A DNA stretch of 64,000 bases, taken from assembly GCF_000764305.2 (NCBI RefSeq), contig NW_025930752.1, positions 393,499 through 457,498 on the forward strand. The letters are read 5' to 3'. Position 1 is the first letter of the stretch. The number at the start of each line of letters is the position of its first letter. The notes below the pieces were generated by a model. It was not told the origin of the DNA, did not search any database, and saw only the letters and a list, made by a program, of their open reading frames with translations. Source of the DNA: Hyalella azteca. Lineage: Eukaryota > Arthropoda > Malacostraca > Amphipoda > Hyalellidae. Shown here piece after piece: positions 47,301-60,473 of this stretch. A program made the position numbers and the translations under genes.

Positions 47301-48585
47301 CTTCACATTTCAGTTTTATTATCATTTTCGTTATAAAATTAATCACATATCGATGCGTTTCTGACACGTGCGGAGAGACGACGTTCGTGAGAAGATTGGA
47401 TTTATCCTCTGATAACAAAAACCATTGCTTTTTTATCAATTCTTTTTCACCTAACAACTACTCTCAATTCACTATCAACAAGAAAAAAGGGTCAAAAGTT
47501 TCAAAGTCTACCTTCCAAACGTTCACTTGTTAAAAATCTTGACTTTAAAACTGTTGGTTAATAAATTGCGCAGTTTTTGTCACTGATAACCATTCAGTTG
47601 TCATTTAGACTGTGAAAATAGCCGAGTCATGACGACGCATTTTTTGTAGGACTGCAAGCCGGCATCATTTCTGTTGTGATTACTTGATGGGCGGAATAAA
47701 AACTCAGTACTCCTGTGTTATTTTTTCTTCGATGATACTAGTGCACTTTATGTTTTTTCGTTCATCAACCTCGTTCTCGTATCGATTTTACTTTGTTGAA
47801 CACGACCCAATCACACTATAAGTCGTTGAAAAATCTCAGATTTTCTCCAATTACTGTAGAAATTTCATCCTCTATCAGCACTAAACAATTGTATTCAATC
47901 TGTAATTCAACTAAAGATATATGCCGCTTTTGTGAGCATTATCGCATAGAAGTAAACTAAATAAATAAAAAAAGAGAACTAAGACTGAGAGAATTTTTTC
48001 AATAATAATATTAGTTTTTTTTTATTTTACCTTAATGCTGTACAGATTCTTATAAATTTCATCCGTCCGCAAAAAAAAAGAAAATTCTACCCGCGAATTA
48101 TGATTCCTTTATCACTTTTTGCGTCGTTCCCGCGTTTCTGCATTTGCCACTTGACAGTGCAACACAATAAATACAGCAGAATCTCAGAATGTATAGAAAT
48201 TTGTGAGTGAAAAAATCTGCACATTTTTGGCAGGTTATTTTTTTGGAGTCAATACCTAGAAACAGTCATTGTCAATGAAAAATTTGAAAAACCTCTCAAA
48301 AATTTGAAAAACCTCTCAAGTAAGATAAGTCCGACAGCTTCAATTACTAAAAACTTTCACAAAACCAACGTATATGGATATTATAAGTGAAAAAACTCTT
48401 CTAATTTCTTGCCATCTGAGTCAGAGTTACGACCATCAATATTACATATCATGAACGCATTTATCGTACCTACAGTATATATGCGTAGCCAGCAGTTTTT
48501 GGTACTCCCTATTTTTATAGAAGCTGGACTTGAATTATTGAGGGGTAATTATTCCCAAAAGTTTTAGCTCAGTTTCTGGTGTCCC
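44389..48585. other. AT-rich spacer with unrecognised frames
   Basis: Frames of 62-124 aa are present: minus 44704-44892, minus 45400-45687, plus 46284-46658 (124 aa) and minus 47164-47457. None shows a familiar motif. Loose 30-bp repeats containing GACAAACxC lie at about 45065-45150, and a 22-bp duplication containing TTTGAAAAACCTCTCA lies at 48278-48320. Confidence 0.35.
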
Positions 48586-48847
48586 GGGGCCATACTTTCA
48601 AAACTCGCTAAGTGAACGTAAGTACTTACGCTCTATTTTCTTGTCTATGATTGGTGGATTTTGCTTGAAAGGCCGTCAATGATTGGCTGATGAACTTACG
48701 ATCTCTTAACTTTTTTTGAAAGTATAGTGAACGTAAGTACTTACGCTTTATTTTCTTGTCTATGATTGGTGGATTTTGCTTGAAAGGCCGTCAATGATTG
48801 GCTGATGAACTTACGATCTCTTAACTTTTTTTGAAAGTATAGGTCCC
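48586..48847 (+). mobile_element. MITE-like element, copy D, tandem dimer
   Basis: A complete element starts GGGGCCATACTTTCAAAA at 48586. After its right-end GAAAGTATAG, a second copy begins at once from the internal GTGAACGTAAGTACTTACG segment (48727) and runs to GAAAGTATAGGTCCC at 48847. The repeat period is 115 bp. The second unit lacks the left terminal inverted repeat, so the pair shares one left end and two right ends. Confidence 0.85.
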
Positions 48848-50381
48848 GAGTAACTTTTTTAGTCAGCGTAAATGATGAAGCTGAGAGTTGTGTATTTCCG
48901 TTACCAACGACGAGCAGTGCATGAATATTTGAAAAATATCTTCCTCCTGTTTATATATTGTCTCACTGAGGACTTATTTCGTTGTCTTTAAAAGACTTGC
49001 AATTAAACATGAAAGCATTCCAACAAAAAAAGGAAAGAGATTTCAATCGATTGAAAACGTTTAATTCCGAAAATTTCAGAAATATGATAGTTTGTTTGCT
49101 TATATTTCAGATATGTTTCGGCAACTTCAAATTGTAGTGCTAACCATCTGGTTAAAAATTGCTAAACAGAAGCTATGCAATTTCGTTCTTTAAATAAATT
49201 TGTAAATTCAAATTTTCAGTATTTTAAGTAAAATTTTTCTTGCTCACATGTTAACAACAAATAAAAATCATACCTCAACTCTCTCACTCAAGATGGCGCT
49301 CATCCTTATATAGTGTAAGTCCTTTCAAGTTCTGTCCCAATTTCGAAAACAGCCCAAAAGTAGAACAAAGCCAAATTGGATTGACATGACATCTGCGTTA
49401 TAAACTGAATTCACTCTTAAATTGTACCTTTCTGCTCGTAATTCCATTCAATACCAAAATTGTTTGCAGGGTTATGGATGAAATTATATAAATTTTAGTT
49501 GAACTGTTCTCACTGCCTTCCACTTGATAAGCCCACCTGCTTTATTCAAGCTTGAAACCCTCTTTGTCAATTTGTTAGTTCTAATTTGTTTTTTGATATT
49601 TTTTTAATAAATTTTCAATCTGTTTGGGTTCTCTTATGTGAGTTAAGAATAAAATTCATATGCAATAAATTTTCTTTAAAGTTCAATGGATATTGCCTAC
49701 TCCACTTTACAAAGAGCAATTTTTCAACCTACTGTAAGGCATCATCCAAATAATGTTTTTCATCCGCTGGGCCATTCTGATCCCAGTTCTGCAAGGAATT
49801 CAAATTGTCGCAAAGATCAAGCTGCAGTTGACTCCCCCTCTGCACTGAAATGGAAGCCTATCACTTATTCATCCTCTTATCCACTTTGGAGAAACAAACT
49901 TGAGAGAGTCAGCAGCAGTAGCGACAATTCCTGCCAGACGTGAGCAGCTGCGAAGAAACGAAGCGGATAATTTTTGGCTCCAAAGAGCGACTTTGGAAGG
50001 AGACGGCTTCCTTCCGTAGACTTTAGTCGGCTTGGGCGCTCTCGGGCCTTCGCGTTCACATCCAAGTCGTCTGCTCGAAAACATTTGATTAACATTTGAA
50101 ATCTACGAATATACTTTGATAATAACATCAATTTAATCAGTACTACATACTCTTGAAATAAATCCATTCTAAAAAATAGATAACTGTTATTATATATACT
50201 TCGTTTATTCACAATAAAGGAGTCAAGGAACATTTTTTTTTTCGAAGAACTTGGGTAGAATTTAGTGGACTCCTCGCCTAATCCCCGAGCGACTTGACGT
50301 TGTCGCTGGAGGAAGCTTTCCTCCCCATCAGAGAAGCGGCAAATCATTCGACAAAAGCGACCTGAAGATTACCTCCTCACG
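48848..50381. other. Spacer with a GC-richer patch and overlapping frames
   Basis: From about 49740 to 50350 composition is more balanced. It holds a plus 85-aa frame (49686-49943), a minus 71-aa frame (49869-50084) and a minus 156-aa frame (49877-50347). All overlap, and none resembles a family I know. A real exon may hide here but I cannot choose a strand. Confidence 0.3.
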
Positions 50382-50790
50382 TTCGGCTGGACTTTTATCG
50401 CGTACGATGATTAAAAACGCAGTCGGGTGAGCTGTGGTAGACATTTTTAACTGAATGTTAGAACCTTGATATAATACGACAAATTACGTCGGTTAGTTCG
50501 GCTGGACTTTTATCGCGTACCATGATTAAAAACGCAGTCGGGTGAGCTGTGGTAGACATTTTTAACTGAACGTTAGAACCTCGAAGATGATTAAAAACGC
50601 AGTCGGGTGAGCTGTGGTAGACATTTTTAACTGAATGTTAGAACCTCGATATAATACGACAAATTACGTCGGTTAGTTCGGCTGGACTTTTATCGTGTAT
50701 GATGATTAAAAACGCAGTCGGGTGAGCTGTGGTAGACATTTTTAACTGAATGTTAGAACCTCGATATAATACGACAAATTACGACGGTTA
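50382..50790. repeat. 115-bp tandem repeat, three full copies and one truncated
   Basis: TTCGGCTGGACTTTTATCG begins units at 50382, 50497 and 50677. Between the last two, a truncated unit starts at GATGATTAAAAACGC (about 50584) directly after AACCTCGAA, lacking about 35 bp at the junction. All units share GTCGGGTGAGCTGTGGTAG and TAATACGACAAATTACG. Divergence is very low, so expansion is recent. Confidence 0.95.
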
Positions 50791-53700
50791 TTGCATTTGA
50801 ATTTATTTGTTGTAACCTTGGAATCACATTCATTGATTTCATTTGCATTGCTCTGCCAAGCAGACATCAACGAATATTTATGTGACAAAATTCATCTTGA
50901 AAATTGTATGTGAACTCATATTGTCACCTTGGTATTGCTTATTTGAACAAACTGGGAACAAACAAAAATTTACTATTTTGAAACTTCCAATTCTTTGTTA
51001 TCGATGTCTATGAGGGACTTCATTGAAGTATACAAGTCTACTCATGGCTTATACAAGGTACCATGAAGAAGGATTACTATAATTAGAAACTAAAACTAAC
51101 ACAAGGGGCCACGGCAATAAATTAAAAATACTTTTTTTTTCATTTATGGCCGTGTAAATTATGTATTATAATTTATTTGAAATTGTATTATATACTTAAT
51201 ATATAGATATATTAAATACTATTTCTAATTTTCAATTACAAAATTTTACTCATCAGTGCGACAGCTCTTCACGTTCCGGGTTAGACACGAGGAATAAACT
51301 CCTTAATACAGTGATGCTCAAATTATGAACGCGTTCAGGAATAGACTTGATGAAGATTTCCAGAGGACAATACTTCGAGTACAAATGCATACCATCAACT
51401 GCATTACATAGCAGCTACTCAGCCTATACGTCAGTTTTGGATAAAGCTTGTCAAAAAGACCAGTTCTCAGATCTCCATGATAACACACAGAAATCAGAAA
51501 AATTACAGGCGACACAGGCCAAACTTAGCCGATTCTTCTACGCCTATACTACTATTACATAGTATTCTAAAACATGAGTTTTTAGATTTTAGCACGACTT
51601 AGGCACTAGGTAACAATGAAAGAATGTAGCCATTTTCTCAAGGGAGATAAGAAAAATAAATCTTACCTCTGTCAGAAACCAGACAAGCCAAACACGGGGG
51701 GCAGATTAGGCTCCCCTTTCCTAATTTATAGGCAGGAAATATTTTCAGCTTTGGGTGGAGATAAGCTTTGCATCCTGTGCCAAATGGTAGTAGCATAGCT
51801 TGCCTCAGATCGTATATTTTTTCAACGTCACCGACTGAATATCGTACTATTAACATGTAGTCCAAAACGCGAACCTTCGAATGTGACGGAAGACTTTCAT
51901 TTCCTCGCGTAAATCGCGACGTTGGACGAGGACAGCTCTCTTTTGAGGTTGCAAATTTAGCGAGAAAAGAAATACTGTGACTCGCTCGCGCTGCCCGATG
52001 GAGCGACCGCGCATCGCAGAGCAATTGCTTCATTTGAAGAGCTGTCGATGGAGAAGAGAACGCAATCTTACGTGAAGAGATTCAGATTTGCTGCCTCGTT
52101 CGATAAACTAGATCCCCGCGACTGCATCCACAGCCGTTGAAACTAAATCAGGAAAATACATGCGAGAAGCATGGACGGAGGCTTTATGTTCGTATTTTAG
52201 CTATCGAAAGAATCGAATAGAATAAAGCGAGCATTTAGCTATCGAAGGTCATTCGATTTGATTACACTCGATGTTTAATAGAATCAAAGTGAGCTTATAC
52301 CTTCAATGCTTCCATAGATTACAGAGAACCACTTGAACGAAGCTTTAAAGTCAAAGTATGCAAAGAGTGGTGCCATTAAAAAGATCACAAAGGTGTTATG
52401 GGCACTAGGCCGCATAAACTTAGTTCGACTTAATTGTGTGTCATGACAATCGATGTCCACAATAGCACCATCGTTTATTCTTCAGGAATATTGCAGGCAT
52501 ACATAAAAAAGAAATTGTCCAGTTAATTAGATGATACGCTAGTTTACACTCTCATCAAGATATAAAAATAATGTTCTTTCTTCCAATCTTCAACCTGTCC
52601 TGTTGGAAGATTGCAGAAGCAGTGCTAGCACCCAACCTTGAACGCCTCTATATGAACCCTTTTTCTATTGAACACACAACAATTGCTTACTACATTATAG
52701 TTCAATATAGTGCAATTAACTAAATGAACATATTAAGTACAATGAGTGAATGTACTAATATCAGCGCTATCTGAATTTCTATTTTACTCTTTATGCAATC
52801 AATAGTCGCGTGAATAAAGGGAGATCAAAACAACGATACACACCTGTTCGCGCACTCAAGGAAGAGACTGATAATAACTGCCAAACTGACCTTATCTCGA
52901 GGCACTTGAAAATTAAATACCTTGAAGGCATCAATCATTGGTTGATTTGATAATAATCATTGTATGTTTCAATTATATTATCATTCTTATCATAAATGAC
53001 TTTCGTTGCGAAATTAACTGATATGAAATGCAGAAAACTCACAATTAATGAAGAACGAAGTCTTGCTTGTGCCATATCCTAGTTTTAATAATATGGCAGC
53101 ATATTACATTAATATAAATTTACTTGGTAAAATTACTAAAAACTTAATTACTAAAGTTTTGAATATTCATTGATATTAATCAAAAGCTATGATATGAATA
53201 GACAAACAGCGGGATGACGCCGGTAAAATGTAATATTCCGACTAATATTTTTACAATTGTTTTTTTTTGTCTGTGTATTTGTAGTCATAAGGCCTTGTCA
53301 TGCATCTGGGAAGTGGGCCAGAATAAAAATTATACAATTGTGCTTCGATTAAATAGACTTAAATTTTTGCAGAGAATTTGCAAGAATATTCGGATACTTG
53401 CTTGCATTTGAGCAATCATTTTTGATTCAGTGTATTGTTGAAAAAAAGGCCATGTTTATTCTATCTCTAGGCCGGTTTGGCATCTTATCAGAAAAATTAT
53501 TAGGAGCCTGTTAACGACCGATCCTTTTCCTAGACATGCAAATATTACTATATTCATTTTTATCGTAATATGATGGACCTGAAGATAATTATTTGGGGCG
53601 GGCGTGGTTTATCAGCAGAGGATAATAACTTTACCGGAAATCATTCATCTATAATTTGTGCCAATAATCTTGGGTTCAATTAAAGAGCTTTGCGTGGAGT

Positions 53701-56697
53701 TACACAAGAGCGTCGCGGTGTGGGTTGCCACTTTTATGTCACAAATTAAAAACCTATTGCAGTGTCACATCGCATTTTTTGATGATATTTTGTTTTGAAT
53801 ACTATTTACCGTTTATTAAATAATTGAAATCTACAAATAAATTATCCGGGGAGATCAAAAGAAAATATAAATTATTTTATGAGATTAGGCTCTCAAAAAC
53901 AAAATAAGCAATCTTTTTAGCCTACACTCAGGACAATTTTGAAATTTCTTTACCACTTTCCCGTACATATCATTTGAAAATGTCGGGATAAATAGCACAA
54001 TGTATTTCCATACAGCAATGAAATGCGATTTATACCTGCTACACAGATAACAGTGGGTACGCCGAGGACAAATGATGTGCTTTATCTATAGAGCTTTCAT
54101 TGGAGTTGAACCAACGACTCGCTATTTGTCGCACAGGAGCACCTGTCTTCGCAAGTCGATATATTGATATCCAATGGGAGACAAGCAGCCAAATAAAGCC
54201 TAGCGAATAAACTTTTGCGCTTTTCCATGGACCGGCTCTCCTTGGGACCGATCCAACGCTCATTTCTATGGTCTGTGCAAGGTGTGAGCGAAGAAAGGTT
54301 TTTGTCGGTGTGAAGAATTTCTAGCATCAAACAATGCAGCCATAAGTTAAAGCACTCGTGCAAAATCGGGGCAGCAAATAAGCTAATTTAAACTTTAACA
54401 CATTCAACTTAACCCAACTCAACTTAACTCAGCCACAATTTGATTACTATATCACTACACTTGATTTTCACGAACTTCCCTGAATTATTTTGTTCACTAT
54501 TTTATGTGTATTACGTATTTATTTCTTGGGATTGTTTCTCACTAACTTTTCGATCCTCTTTCCTTTTTTATCTGCAGAAACTTTGCTTGAAATGATTGTC
54601 TCTACATAATAATAAATTGTTGAATTTCAATAAGATATTTTACAATATCTTCCAAATCAAGCATTACAAAAGATTACTTGCAAATAAGCGATATGAGATT
54701 ATTTCTAATAAATTTCAATTAAATTTAAATTATATACTGTAATTTTTTCAGCTAACTAATCACTTTGACATAATTGATGGTGCATATGGAAGCAAAGTTT
54801 TGTATATGAAAATATACTTTGTAAATTTCTTTAAATAGATTTTTCTTTATTTACCTGGCTGGACCCTTTGTTTGTGTTGACATTTGCGACTGCAAAGGGG
54901 AGCTTCCGTGATATATCAACACAATTCATTGTTTCCAATTCTCGAACCTTTTTAATAAAGGTTCTTTTTAATTAGGAAAATAATATTTTTTAACATGTAA
55001 AATCACGGTCGAATACTCCACCTACTCAAGATCTTACTTTCTGCAACTTGAAATTTCAAAAGAGGAAATCTGATTCAATCAAAGATCAAGCAATGCAACC
55101 TAGCTAATGTTCTCGTTAAAGACTGGTTTAGGTTAGACATCAAAAAACCATGAAGCTTCTCTCAATTATTTATGGTACTCGTGCAACGGTGATGGGATAA
55201 AAAATGCATTTGGAGCAAAGTCGTTGTCTTTAGAGATAGCAAATCGACTTGTTTTCCTATCAGAGGAGGGTGAAAGTTTTACGCTCCTCTACTGTGTTTA
55301 TTCCATCATGCGCCCCAACATGACCAGTGTTTGCTGGCAGTAAAACAGCAACTCTAAAACCAAATGTAAACCCAAAAATCGATCGCCGCTCGCCCTCAGT
55401 TCTCCAACCTGTTGAGAATCACCGGCGGCGTTTAGGTGTGTTATGCATACTGTATTGTCGGCTGGTGGTAATCCAACCCAAATTTTCGTTGAGTAATTTT
55501 CTAGAACGAATAAATACCGCCAGTAACTGCGTCCCTCAAACTCAAAATATTGGTTGAGAGCAAAAGTTTTTCATGTTTTTATGAAATCCGCTTGAAGTGT
55601 TTCCACAAGGTGTCAAATTTTGGTTGGTCTGACATTTTTAAAGCGTTCGTCGTTTTTTAAATCATATTTTGATATGAACTGTGTTAGCAATTTAATTTGA
55701 AAACCTAATTCTCTGAAATAATGCGGGAACAATAGTAGTATTCATGGTTCAACCATGAGCAGTATTGATATCATTATTCGTCCAGTATAAACTTTTCCTC
55801 GTTAAGTGCATCATAATTTAAGATCATTATTTTCAATTGTTCATAGTTTCTCCAATTAATTACACATAGCAATTTCAGAATAATTTATTTCAACCAGTTT
55901 GCTCATCGATTTCATGATAACAGGCCATGAAAATTATGGTTGATGATTCAGATCATAATTGATGTAGAAATTGACATTCTAAGAAAATGATTCACATTCT
56001 TGCATAGAATAAACTTATTGAAAAAAATTCCTAATTTCAACTTTGTGTTAGCGTAAAATAAGTTTACAATTTGGGGTGATTAGTACACTACAGTATTGTG
56101 TAACAAAAATTCTATTTTTATTTGGCCTTTTTAAACTGGTTCAATTGCAGCTGAAATCTAAAATTTTATACCATGGATTATTTCAAATTTGTTCAGATTT
56201 CGGTAAATTTGCAAGACTCGTCACTTCTTCACTCTATATCCTAAAGGCAAAGAAAAAGGAGGTTGTTCTTGCAGGATTGAGGCCTGTTATTGTAACAAGA
56301 TGGTGCTGCTCGAGGGGAGAGTGGCGCTACCCCGCTCCCCTCCAGCTACTCTACCAGCTTCCAATCCAGTGAAGTGTATCGAAAATTTTAACCTTACTAA
56401 ATTTTTATCACGCTATATTTATACTATGGGACCTGTGACTGCAGACGATGGTGATATTGTATCTCCGAAGTTATTATCTAGAATATCTCGAAACTCAGCA
56501 GGCTAGGAATTTGTCGATTTCTAATTTAATGATATGACTGACTGAATTTATTATGAGTGAAACAGGATTTCAATAGATCCATTCATTTTATTAGGAACAA
56601 TAGTCATCATGCCATCGAAGTTGAAGTTTGCTCCGAGTTTGGCATTTTTATTAATTTTTTATTCCGAATTTTCTCACTAACAAGAAGCTAGCGAAAA
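50791..56697. other. AT-rich spacer, no supported gene
   Basis: Frames of 60-131 aa occur, the longest being minus 51638-52033 (131 aa). Others are plus 51347-51562, minus 54039-54263 and 54097-54363, plus 55327-55557 and plus 56076-56372. None is recognised, and several overlap on opposite strands. A GC-rich patch at about 56290-56370 contains CAAGATGGTG. No arrays or inverted repeats noted. Confidence 0.35.
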
Positions 56698-56951
56698 CAC
56701 AGCTATATCGAGCACAGCTATATTGAGCACAGCTATATCGAGCACAGCTATATCGAGCACAGCTATATCGAAGCTATATCGAGCACATCTATATCGAGCA
56801 CAGCTATATTGAGCACAGCTATATCGAGCAAAGCTATATCGAGCACAGCTATATCGCGCACAGCTATATCGAGCAAAGCTATATCGAGCACTGCTATACT
56901 GAGCACAGCTAAATCGAGCACAGCTATATCGAACACAACTACACTATATCG
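56698..56951. repeat. 15-bp tandem array, CACAGCTATATCGAG
   Basis: About 16 units of 15 bp with substitutions (TTGAG, AAAGC, CACTGC). One short unit at about 56760-56785 lost some bases. The array fades into CACAACTACACTATATCG. Confidence 0.95.
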
Positions 56952-57701
56952 ATTCAGTCACAACTATATATAGTGTGTCGATTCAAGCACCGCACTGTGC
57001 TATGTGCTATGACAAGATTAAAATTGTTAAGAAACATTCATAATTATTTCATTCCCTTCAATTTTACTATTTATACCTTAATATAAAATAATAATATATA
57101 TTATCATTTAACATATATGATTTTTGGGGATAATATTTAATAATATTTAAGACAATTTAAGAAACAGTTCCAAAAAACACGAACATTCTAATTACTGCGC
57201 GCTACTTTTTCGCTAAGCTTCTGTAGGTTTTTGCGGCTTCGTTCTTGCATCTCGTGTTTAATTTGTGTTGTTTAGGAACATTCCTCGCTGAACGTCAATG
57301 CTCACAATCATGGGCGCAACTCTTTCCAAAATAAGCTCAATTATTTGGAAATTATCAAAAAAAAATCCTGTTTGATAATAGCCACTCGACAATGGGTTCA
57401 ACGTTCGCGGAATGGATATACACAATTCACTGAAAATGAGGTCGTTTTCATTGTCAATTTTTGCGAAATGCATTAAAAAATGAATAATATAATACAAGGT
57501 TTATCAAAAATTAAAGATATTCCCACAGTCATTTTAATTTAATGAGGTATCTTCCATAAATCGTGCTATCTCAAAGGAAAAATTCTCATATTTATCATAC
57601 AATACACATGGCTAGCGCAGCATGTACTTCCTGTTATTTGGAAATGGATTTAGTAATATATCCATTGTAATAATATATGGAGTATGTCATTCCATCAGCA
57701 A
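56952..57701. other. AT-rich spacer
   Basis: Nothing beyond a 79-aa minus frame (57258-57497) with no family features. Confidence 0.45.
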
Positions 57702-57836
57702 TTAGTCCTAACGAAGGGCGAGGAGCGTCTGTACAGACGTTTTTCCCGCCAATTGTGATAAATCTTTAGCCGCTCATCAGGGTCGGTTTGCCGTCTGTCA
57801 GAACGACTCTGACAGCGGCCTGATAATTAGGACTAA
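57702..57836. mobile_element. Possible 135-bp MITE-like element rich in palindromes
   Basis: TTAGTCCTAA at 57702-57711 pairs with TTAGGACTAA at 57827-57836. Inside are the perfect palindrome CGTCTGTACAGACG (57726-57739) and the hairpin CTGTCAGA/TCTGACAG (57795-57802 with 57808-57815). The interior is much richer in G+C than the flanks, which suggests inserted material. No second copy is present in the window, so mobility is only inferred. Confidence 0.45.
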
Positions 57837-60473
57837 ACTGACACGTGCCATGTCGGTCTAATAGAATGCACTGTTAAATCAATGTTTTTGTGTTTTGCTT
57901 GACAATTTATTTTGATAAACCTGAACTCGGTCATTTATTGGAGTCGGTTTTAGGTATTCGCGGAACAGGGAAGAAGATACGATGCGAGTAACGAGTCACT
58001 GTTTATTCTAGTTGTATTGACGTGCCATTCACTAATTTACTCATGAATCATGTCATGTATGAAAATGGCCGTCATACTCAAACAGATGCGCGGAATAAGC
58101 CTCATAATAAAGCATGGGGAAGGCTATAAAATCCGCAGTGAGAAAATTTATCGTTAATTAGGTGGCAATAGAAGTGAAGAAAAGTGATTAAAAAGTCTGC
58201 ATTTTGAAATCATTTAATATTAGCAGTACATAAAATGATTATAATTTTTGCGAAGTTTCTAATGAACACAGAAGCAGGAACATATTTTTGAACGAAAATT
58301 TAACCACGCTATTCTAGTTTTTAATTCAACACTTATTGATTGAGACTCATTATTTTAATGTCCATAATCAATAACGGCACTGCAAACTTTTGTTATTGTA
58401 CCTTTAAAGATCAATAAATGTTTGAGAGGGAACAATGACTTCAAAGCAAGACCTAATTATGATGTAATAGAAACTTATGGGGCTAAAAGTCCAGATAATT
58501 TATCCTGTTGGGCTCTGTTACGTTACAGTAGAGAATATCATAGGTCTAATGAATGACGTTTGGGAGTCTTATGGCTGGCCACGGATAATGCACCATAGAT
58601 TTTCTATTATAGCTTCGGTGTGTAATGTAAGAGGGTGCTTGCAATTTGTGTTCATTATGCGCGTTCACGGCGCCGGTCGGCAGTTGTGCGACCATTGAGG
58701 AGCCTAAAACTAATGTTATTTGTACGTGAGTTCTCATAATGAGTCTCTAGACTAGGCCTGGATCCCCAACGAATTTTATTTCAATTGGAGATCCTGTTCT
58801 ATGATGGAGACAAATACGATTTGAACATTTGCGATCGGTGACATTGATTTGAATTTTATTAGGTAATTTTTTAAGAGTTTAATGATGACGCTAATATTAT
58901 GTAATTTTATCGCGTTTTGAATGTTCTCAAAATAAAAGAAGCTGAGGAAATGCTTATGCCAAAAATGTCAAAATGAAACCAAAACTACATGATTTGCCTT
59001 TCTAATTGGCTATTATGAATACTAAATGACTAATAATTAATTAATCTTCTTGTTTTTTAGAACTCCTGCACCTGCAGTTATCAAAAGACTCTATTACGTA
59101 TGACATTTGCTTGTCAATATTTTTATATTATTTTATATATTTCATGAAACCAATCATCATTCGGTTTGAACCCGATTCGCTAATCTTTTATAAAACATAA
59201 CACGTTTCCAATTTTTAAAACAATATTTTAGCCTTCCGATTCAGAGCGCACCAATCATCACTCATCTACTTAGCTATGTTGGTCCATCATCACCTCCTCT
59301 CTACTTAGCAATATCGACAGAACATCACACATCCCCTTAGCAGCGTCGATTCAGCAAATTAAGCAGACGAAAAAAAATCACATATATTCTATATATTACT
59401 TGCATAAATATAATTGCTTTATTGACTTTAAGTTGAAGAAGAAAACACTTAAAGTGACGTCCCGTTACAGACGAGAAATCTTCGTGTAATATCAGAGGGC
59501 AATCATCAAAAGAGAGCAAACTCTCATCTCATCGCCGGCCGCCATTTCTCATTTCACGACACTGGGTCGCGCAGCAGATCATTTTTCATCGCAGCCACCG
59601 ATCAACGTTGCTTCGTGGCCACCGACAAACAACCACCAACTGAAGCCTCATTTGTGATGGCAATAAATATTATCCATGTTGGTATTCGCGTCTGGCGTGC
59701 CATTGCTCCCTATCGGGGTTATAAATTAACTCGGGACGACTCCAAACCTCCCCCCAACACATACATCGCGCTACGTCTGTATTCGGCAGCCAGGCTGTGA
59801 GAGATATATGGGTCTCAAATGATCTTTGTTCGGTCAGACAAACGACTCATTTGACGTGTTTGTTGTTTTTATTTAAAGGTGTAGTTCGAGAGGTATAGTC
59901 TATGTCAGTGTCGAAAGCTAACAGTAGCCAATTTCCAGCTATCTTACAGTCGGTACTTGTGCAGCAACGATCGCATATATATTGCTTGTGTAAGTAACGA
60001 ATATCACCAATCAAATCATGCAATCGCACGCGATGGGTGACAACTTCAAACGACATGTCATTATTAATTTCGAAGCATTGATTTATTTAGGATACATGAA
60101 CGTTGGCCACACGGATTAATTAGTGGAAATAAAAATGATATTAGTGAAAACGAATTACTTTCGGGTCTAAAAACCACTGAGGTCATGTATTAAAAATATT
60201 TTTTCGATAGATCCTGCTCCCTTTTCACTTCGGAAATACTCGTAAAGTCCAATGGCCATGAATGCACTGTTTACACGTCAAACGATTTTCCTCATAGAAA
60301 ATTCATAGTTTTACTCCAAACACATTTTCAATTATTACACTCATGCTCTATAATGTTAATAATGTTTAAACTCATTAATAACGTTGACATGAAAACTTGA
60401 GAATATCAACTATTGAAATAGTCAATAGTTGATAAATTTATACTATAATTTTAACTTCGCCAAAAAAGTTTCT
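57837..60473. other. Spacer with a GC-richer, CpG-containing patch
   Basis: The segment at 59510-59800 is CpG-containing, includes GCCGGCCGCCATTTC and carries a 61-aa plus frame (59615-59800). It could be promoter-like but has no clear gene downstream. Three loose repeats of about 40 bp (CATCAC, CTACTTAGC or CCCTTAGC, then ATxTTGG or TCGAC) lie at 59235-59345. The 73-aa plus frame at 58477-58698 is unrecognised. Confidence 0.35.

Noticed and set aside
49877..50347. 156-aa minus frame
   Set aside because: No recognisable motif, overlaps other frames on both strands, and contains an AT-rich low-quality middle. It could hide an exon but is not supportable.
51638..52033. 131-aa minus frame
   Set aside because: No family features, splice support or codon pattern that I can judge by eye.
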